From the NCBI GenBank assembly GCA_942491465.1, contig CALOBA010000071.1, positions 194,081-258,080 of the forward strand: a stretch of DNA of 64,000 nucleotides, read 5' to 3'. Below the pieces are notes generated by a model, which saw only the letters and a program-made list of their open reading frames with translations, ran no database searches and was not told the DNA's origin. The stretch is from CALOBA01 sp942491465. Its GTDB lineage: Bacteria > Pseudomonadota > Gammaproteobacteria > Chromatiales > Chromatiaceae. A program made the position numbers and the translations under genes. The first letter of the stretch is position 1. Each line of letters opens with the position of its first letter. Positions 61,046 through 64,000 of this stretch are shown here, one piece after another.

Positions 61046-61309
61046 TCATGCCTTCGCGGCCCCGTCGCCGAGCCCCTGCTGCACATAGCCGGCCATGGCT
61101 TCGATGTTGCGGAAGTGCTTCGGGACCAGGTCGTTGATGCCGAACTGCAGCCCGTAGTGCTGCTCGATGAAGCTGACCAGGCCCATCAGCCGCAGCGAGT
61201 CCATGTGGCCGTGTTCGATGAGGTCGTAGGCGTCGTCGAATTGTGCCGGCGGTTGGCCGTCGAAGCACTCGGCGACGATCTGGCCGCGCAGGGTCTCGTG
61301 GATGGTCAT
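61046..61309 (-). CDS. Stand-alone acyl carrier protein
   Basis: An 87-residue carrier protein. The phosphopantetheine site is the Ser in LIEHGHMDSLRLMGLVSFIE (DSL motif), followed by the helix YGLQFGINDLVPKHFRNIEA. It differs from the fatty-acid ACP (GADSLDTVE), so it is a secondary carrier for acyl or aminoacyl groups. The start overlaps the stop of the second P-type ATPase by ATGA, which strongly suggests a shared function. Confidence 0.9.
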   Translation of the reverse strand: MTIHETLRGQIVAECFDGQPPAQFDDAYDLIEHGHMDSLRLMGLVSFIEQHYGLQFGINDLVPKHFRNIEAMAGYVQQGLGDGAAKA

Positions 61310-63462
61310 GGGGTCTCCGTGGGTGGTCGGGCGGCGCGCTCGGCGGCGTCGCCGATGCGTTGCGTCGCTGAGGATGGGGCCTGGTCGATCTCGCCGTCGG
61401 CCGGCGGCGCCTCGCGGCCCTGGTGGCGGGCCAGCGGCAGGATGCTGTTGGCGAGTCCGGCCACGGTGCCGGTGTAGAACAGGGCCATGCTCACCGGCAG
61501 CGTGAAATGCAGCAGGTAGATGCCGGCGATGTTGATCACGCCGGGGACGATGCTCAGCGCCATGTTGCCGCGCATGGTCCCCTCGAGTTCGTCGCAGGTC
61601 TGAAACAGCGTGCGCATGGGCGCCAGGGTGCCGTCCATGAAGATCACCTGGGCGGTGTCGGTGGCGGCGCTGGAGGCGCCCTTGAGCGAGATGGACACCT
61701 GGGCGGACTTGAGCGCGACGGCGTCGTTGATGCCGTCGCCGACGAAGCAGACGAAGCGGCCCTCGTCGCGCAGCCGGCGGATGTGGTCGGCCTTGTGCTC
61801 GGGCAGGGTGTCGGCGAAGTAGTGGTCCACGCCCAGCTGGCCTGCGACCTGGCGGGTGGGGGCCTCGTGGTCGCCGGAGATGATGCAGGTGCGCATACCG
61901 CGCCCGTGCAGCCAATCGATCAGCGCCCGGGCCTCGGGGCGGATGGTTGGGGCCAGCTCCAGCATGCCGGCGACGGCGTCGTCGACGCCGATGCAGACCA
62001 GCGAGTGGCCGCGCTCGCGCGTCTCGGCCTCCACCGCATCAAAGCCCGCCGGGGGCACGAGCCCTTCGCGACGCATGAAGCGCAGGCTGCCGACGCGCAC
62101 CAGCCGGCCTTCGATCTGCACGCGGATGCCGAAGCCGACCTGGTAGCTCGCAGCATCGGGCACCGCGGGCGCAAGGCCGCGGACCCGTGCCTGCTCCAGG
62201 ATGGCCCGCGCCACCGGGTGGGTCTGGCGGTGCTCGGCGCCGGCGGCCAGGCGCAGCAGGGCGTCCTCGTCGAAGGCGCCGAAGCGATGCACCCGGCACA
62301 GCGTTGGCTCTTCCAGCGTCAGCGTGCCGGTCTTGTCGAAGACGACGGTGTCGACCTGGCCCAGGGCCTCGAGCACGCGCCCGTCCTTGATCAGGATGCC
62401 GCGCCGGGACAGGACTTGGAGGTAATTCAGCAGGCTGATGGGCGCCAGCGCGATCATCCGATAGCCGAGCCCGGACCAGAGCACGCCGAGCCCCGCCGCC
62501 GGGCCGAGCAGCACCATGGTGGCCAGGCCCGCGCTCAGCTCCAGCGGCACCAGCCGGTCGGCGATGCGCCGCCCGCGCAGCACCAGGGTGTCGCTGTAGC
62601 CGCGGGTCTGCTCCAGCAGCCGACCGATGCCGGCGGCAACGGTGGCCTCGCCGGCGGTCTCCACGCGCACGCCGATGCGCCCGGCGCAGACCAGCGTGGC
62701 CGCGAGCACGGGCTCGCCCGGCCCCCGGTCCACCGGCTGGCCTTCGCCGGTGAGCAGCTGCTGATCGACGCTGGCGGCGCCCTCGGCCACGGTGCCGTCC
62801 ACCGGGATGACCTCGCCCGCATGCACCACCACGATGTCGCCGGGCTTGAGGGTATCGAAAGGTATTTGGGTCTCGACGCCGTTGTGCGCCACCCAGACGC
62901 TTTGCGGGCGGGCCGAGAAGACATCGGTAAGCTGTCCGAGGGAGGACGATTCGGCACGCAGGATCAGCTTGGAGACGAGGCCGGCGCCCAGTGCGCCGAT
63001 GGCCGCGGCGACCAGATGACCGCTGAGCAGCATGCCAACGACCACCACCAGCGTGACGGTCTGGGCCGTGACCAGCCGACCGCGGCGCAGGTCGGCGGCG
63101 ATGACGCCAAACAGCGCGCGGGCGACATAGAGCACGGTCGCGCTGCCGGCCAGGTAGAACAGCGGCGAGACCGGGGCGAGCAGGCCCAAGCCGACGGCGC
63201 CCGCCGCGAGCGCGGCGTTGGTGGGGCCGGTGTGGGCGCGAGCGCTCGGCGCATCGGGGTCGACGGCGTCGAGCTCGCGCCGCAGCCGGTCGCGGTCGTC
63301 GCCGCGCAGTGCCGCCCTCAGGTTGCGCGCCAGCGCCAGCGCTCTGGCGCCGCGGCGGCCTGCCTGGGCTGCGGCTGTCTTGTCGCCGCCACCGCGGGCG
63401 GCGCGGACGAGTTGACGCGCCCGCCGGCGCCGCAAGCCCCTGCCCGGCAGCATCAGCGCCAT
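61306..63462 (-). CDS. P-type ATPase of unusual P1B-like clade (second copy)
   Basis: 718 residues. Motifs: QLLTGEGQPVDRGPGE (TGEG in place of TGES), VVFDKTGTLTLEEPT, HRQTHPVARAILEQ and VCFVGDGINDAVALKSAQ. The membrane segment before the phosphorylation site reads GYRMIALAPISLLNYLQVLS and lacks CPC/CPx. A basic N-terminal region of about 80 residues (RRRRARQLVRAARGGG) precedes the first helix. It is coupled to the ACP gene by a 4-bp overlap. Transport of an organic or lipid-linked product, or regulation, is possible; metal transport is not supported by the sequence. Confidence 0.87.
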   Translation of the reverse strand: MALMLPGRGLRRRRARQLVRAARGGGDKTAAAQAGRRGARALALARNLRAALRGDDRDRLRRELDAVDPDAPSARAHTGPTNAALAAGAVGLGLLAPVSPLFYLAGSATVLYVARALFGVIAADLRRGRLVTAQTVTLVVVVGMLLSGHLVAAAIGALGAGLVSKLILRAESSSLGQLTDVFSARPQSVWVAHNGVETQIPFDTLKPGDIVVVHAGEVIPVDGTVAEGAASVDQQLLTGEGQPVDRGPGEPVLAATLVCAGRIGVRVETAGEATVAAGIGRLLEQTRGYSDTLVLRGRRIADRLVPLELSAGLATMVLLGPAAGLGVLWSGLGYRMIALAPISLLNYLQVLSRRGILIKDGRVLEALGQVDTVVFDKTGTLTLEEPTLCRVHRFGAFDEDALLRLAAGAEHRQTHPVARAILEQARVRGLAPAVPDAASYQVGFGIRVQIEGRLVRVGSLRFMRREGLVPPAGFDAVEAETRERGHSLVCIGVDDAVAGMLELAPTIRPEARALIDWLHGRGMRTCIISGDHEAPTRQVAGQLGVDHYFADTLPEHKADHIRRLRDEGRFVCFVGDGINDAVALKSAQVSISLKGASSAATDTAQVIFMDGTLAPMRTLFQTCDELEGTMRGNMALSIVPGVINIAGIYLLHFTLPVSMALFYTGTVAGLANSILPLARHQGREAPPADGEIDQAPSSATQRIGDAAERAARPPTETP

Positions 63463-63597
63463 GGTCGCAGGCTCGAGTTCGCCGCGATTAGGCCCGGCGA
63501 GATCACGCCCGCGACCGCCTCGCCGCCCAATGCGGCGCGGCGAACGGCGGTGTCGGTTCGGCCATCGGGCCGGCCCCGGCGGGCTCGATTGCCGGCA

Positions 63598-63906
63598 TCA
63601 ACAGGCTGTCCGCAGCTGCCCGCGGCCCCCGTGCTTCAGCGTCTCGATGTGCGGGGACAAGCGATGGCCTTGCAGCACATGCGCGGGCAGTTGCGATGCC
63701 CCCTGCACTTGGCCCAGGCATCGGCCGCTGCGGCAACGGCAATCGAAGGGACGATCCATCGCCCACTCCGTCGCGGGGTAGAAGAAGGTCAGCTCGTCGC
63801 CCGCTCGGATCGGCTTCAGGGCGATGACCCGACCGCCGTGCCGGGGGAAGTCGCGGGTATCGAAATCGCGGGTCGGTCGGGATGGGTCGAGCTGGGTGAT
63901 GGTCAT
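63598..63906 (-). CDS. SET-domain protein, short
   Basis: 102 residues. VIALKPIRAGDELTFFYPAT, the EWAMDRPFDCRCRSGRCLGQ cysteine block and the VQGASQL tail are the C-terminal half of a SET methyltransferase with its post-SET zinc cysteines. The N-terminal half with the SAM-binding GxG and NHxC motifs is absent or strongly reduced. It may work with a partner or be a remnant. It heads the minus-strand cluster, 135 bases before the second ATPase. Confidence 0.65.
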   Translation of the reverse strand: MTITQLDPSRPTRDFDTRDFPRHGGRVIALKPIRAGDELTFFYPATEWAMDRPFDCRCRSGRCLGQVQGASQLPAHVLQGHRLSPHIETLKHGGRGQLRTAC

Positions 63907-64000
63907 GGGTTGGCCTATTGCTGTTTGATGGGGTTTGGAAAGATGCGGGCGGCGGACGCGGGGTTGAGATGGGGCAGGAGAGGGCGGGGCCTAGTACCGC

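Overview
The window is a GC-rich gammaproteobacterial chromosome segment. GyrA, HisC-TyrA, HisB, ModABC and an HvfABC-type operon point to the Chromatiales (purple sulfur bacteria and relatives); this placement is inferred from gene content and composition, not from a search. Housekeeping blocks alternate with an unusually large amount of accessory DNA.

Layout. 1-8.7 kb is core: gyrA (cut by the window edge), an EamA transporter, a Nei-type DNA glycosylase, an HPF-like protein, an NDUFA9-like dehydrogenase, a small RRM-like protein, an SRAP/YedK protein and a thioredoxin. A tRNA-Arg(ACG) with its own promoter and terminator follows at 8.87 kb. From 9.0 to 28.5 kb lies an island bounded by a perfect 39-bp direct repeat (8966-9004 and 28492-28530), the first copy being the distal half of the tRNA terminator. 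It holds decayed restriction-modification genes (hsdM, DUF1016, a Res C-terminus, a DUF4391 start, a helicase C-terminus), a REP-associated transposase itself hit by a 122-bp MITE, hicAB, an IS4/Tn5-like element carrying a DruA-like gene, and an orphan type VI secretion island: vgrG, PAAR, two DUF4123 chaperones, two toxins (one a zinc metallopeptidase) and immunity genes.

28.5-37.6 kb is an intact type III restriction-modification locus (res, four-helix-bundle gene, truncated rhuM, mod, DUF4391) followed by four small uncharacterised genes. Every junction between res and DUF4391 carries AT-rich heptamer repeats, including 12 perfect copies that run into the res start codon. 38-49 kb returns to core-like functions: hisC-tyrA, hisB, an hvfABC-like RiPP metallophore operon, a HlyD/ABC exporter and modABC. 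49-52 kb is a graveyard of truncated two-component genes.

52-64 kb, mainly on the minus strand, is the most unusual part: a cupin dioxygenase-like protein, GNAT acyltransferase, N-acyl-D-amino-acid deacylase, N-acylamino-acid racemase-like enolase-superfamily enzyme, a P-type ATPase, a PLP aminotransferase, a broken FAD oxidoreductase, a stand-alone acyl carrier protein, a second P-type ATPase and a SET-domain protein. Tight overlaps and shared ATPase features suggest one biosynthetic or amino-acid-modifying system. Part of it is flanked by a direct repeat of the aminotransferase 3' end. Two families of small non-autonomous elements (122 bp with 10-bp target duplications, and 98 bp with 4-bp duplications) are each present twice, one of them sitting exactly at the hisC start codon.
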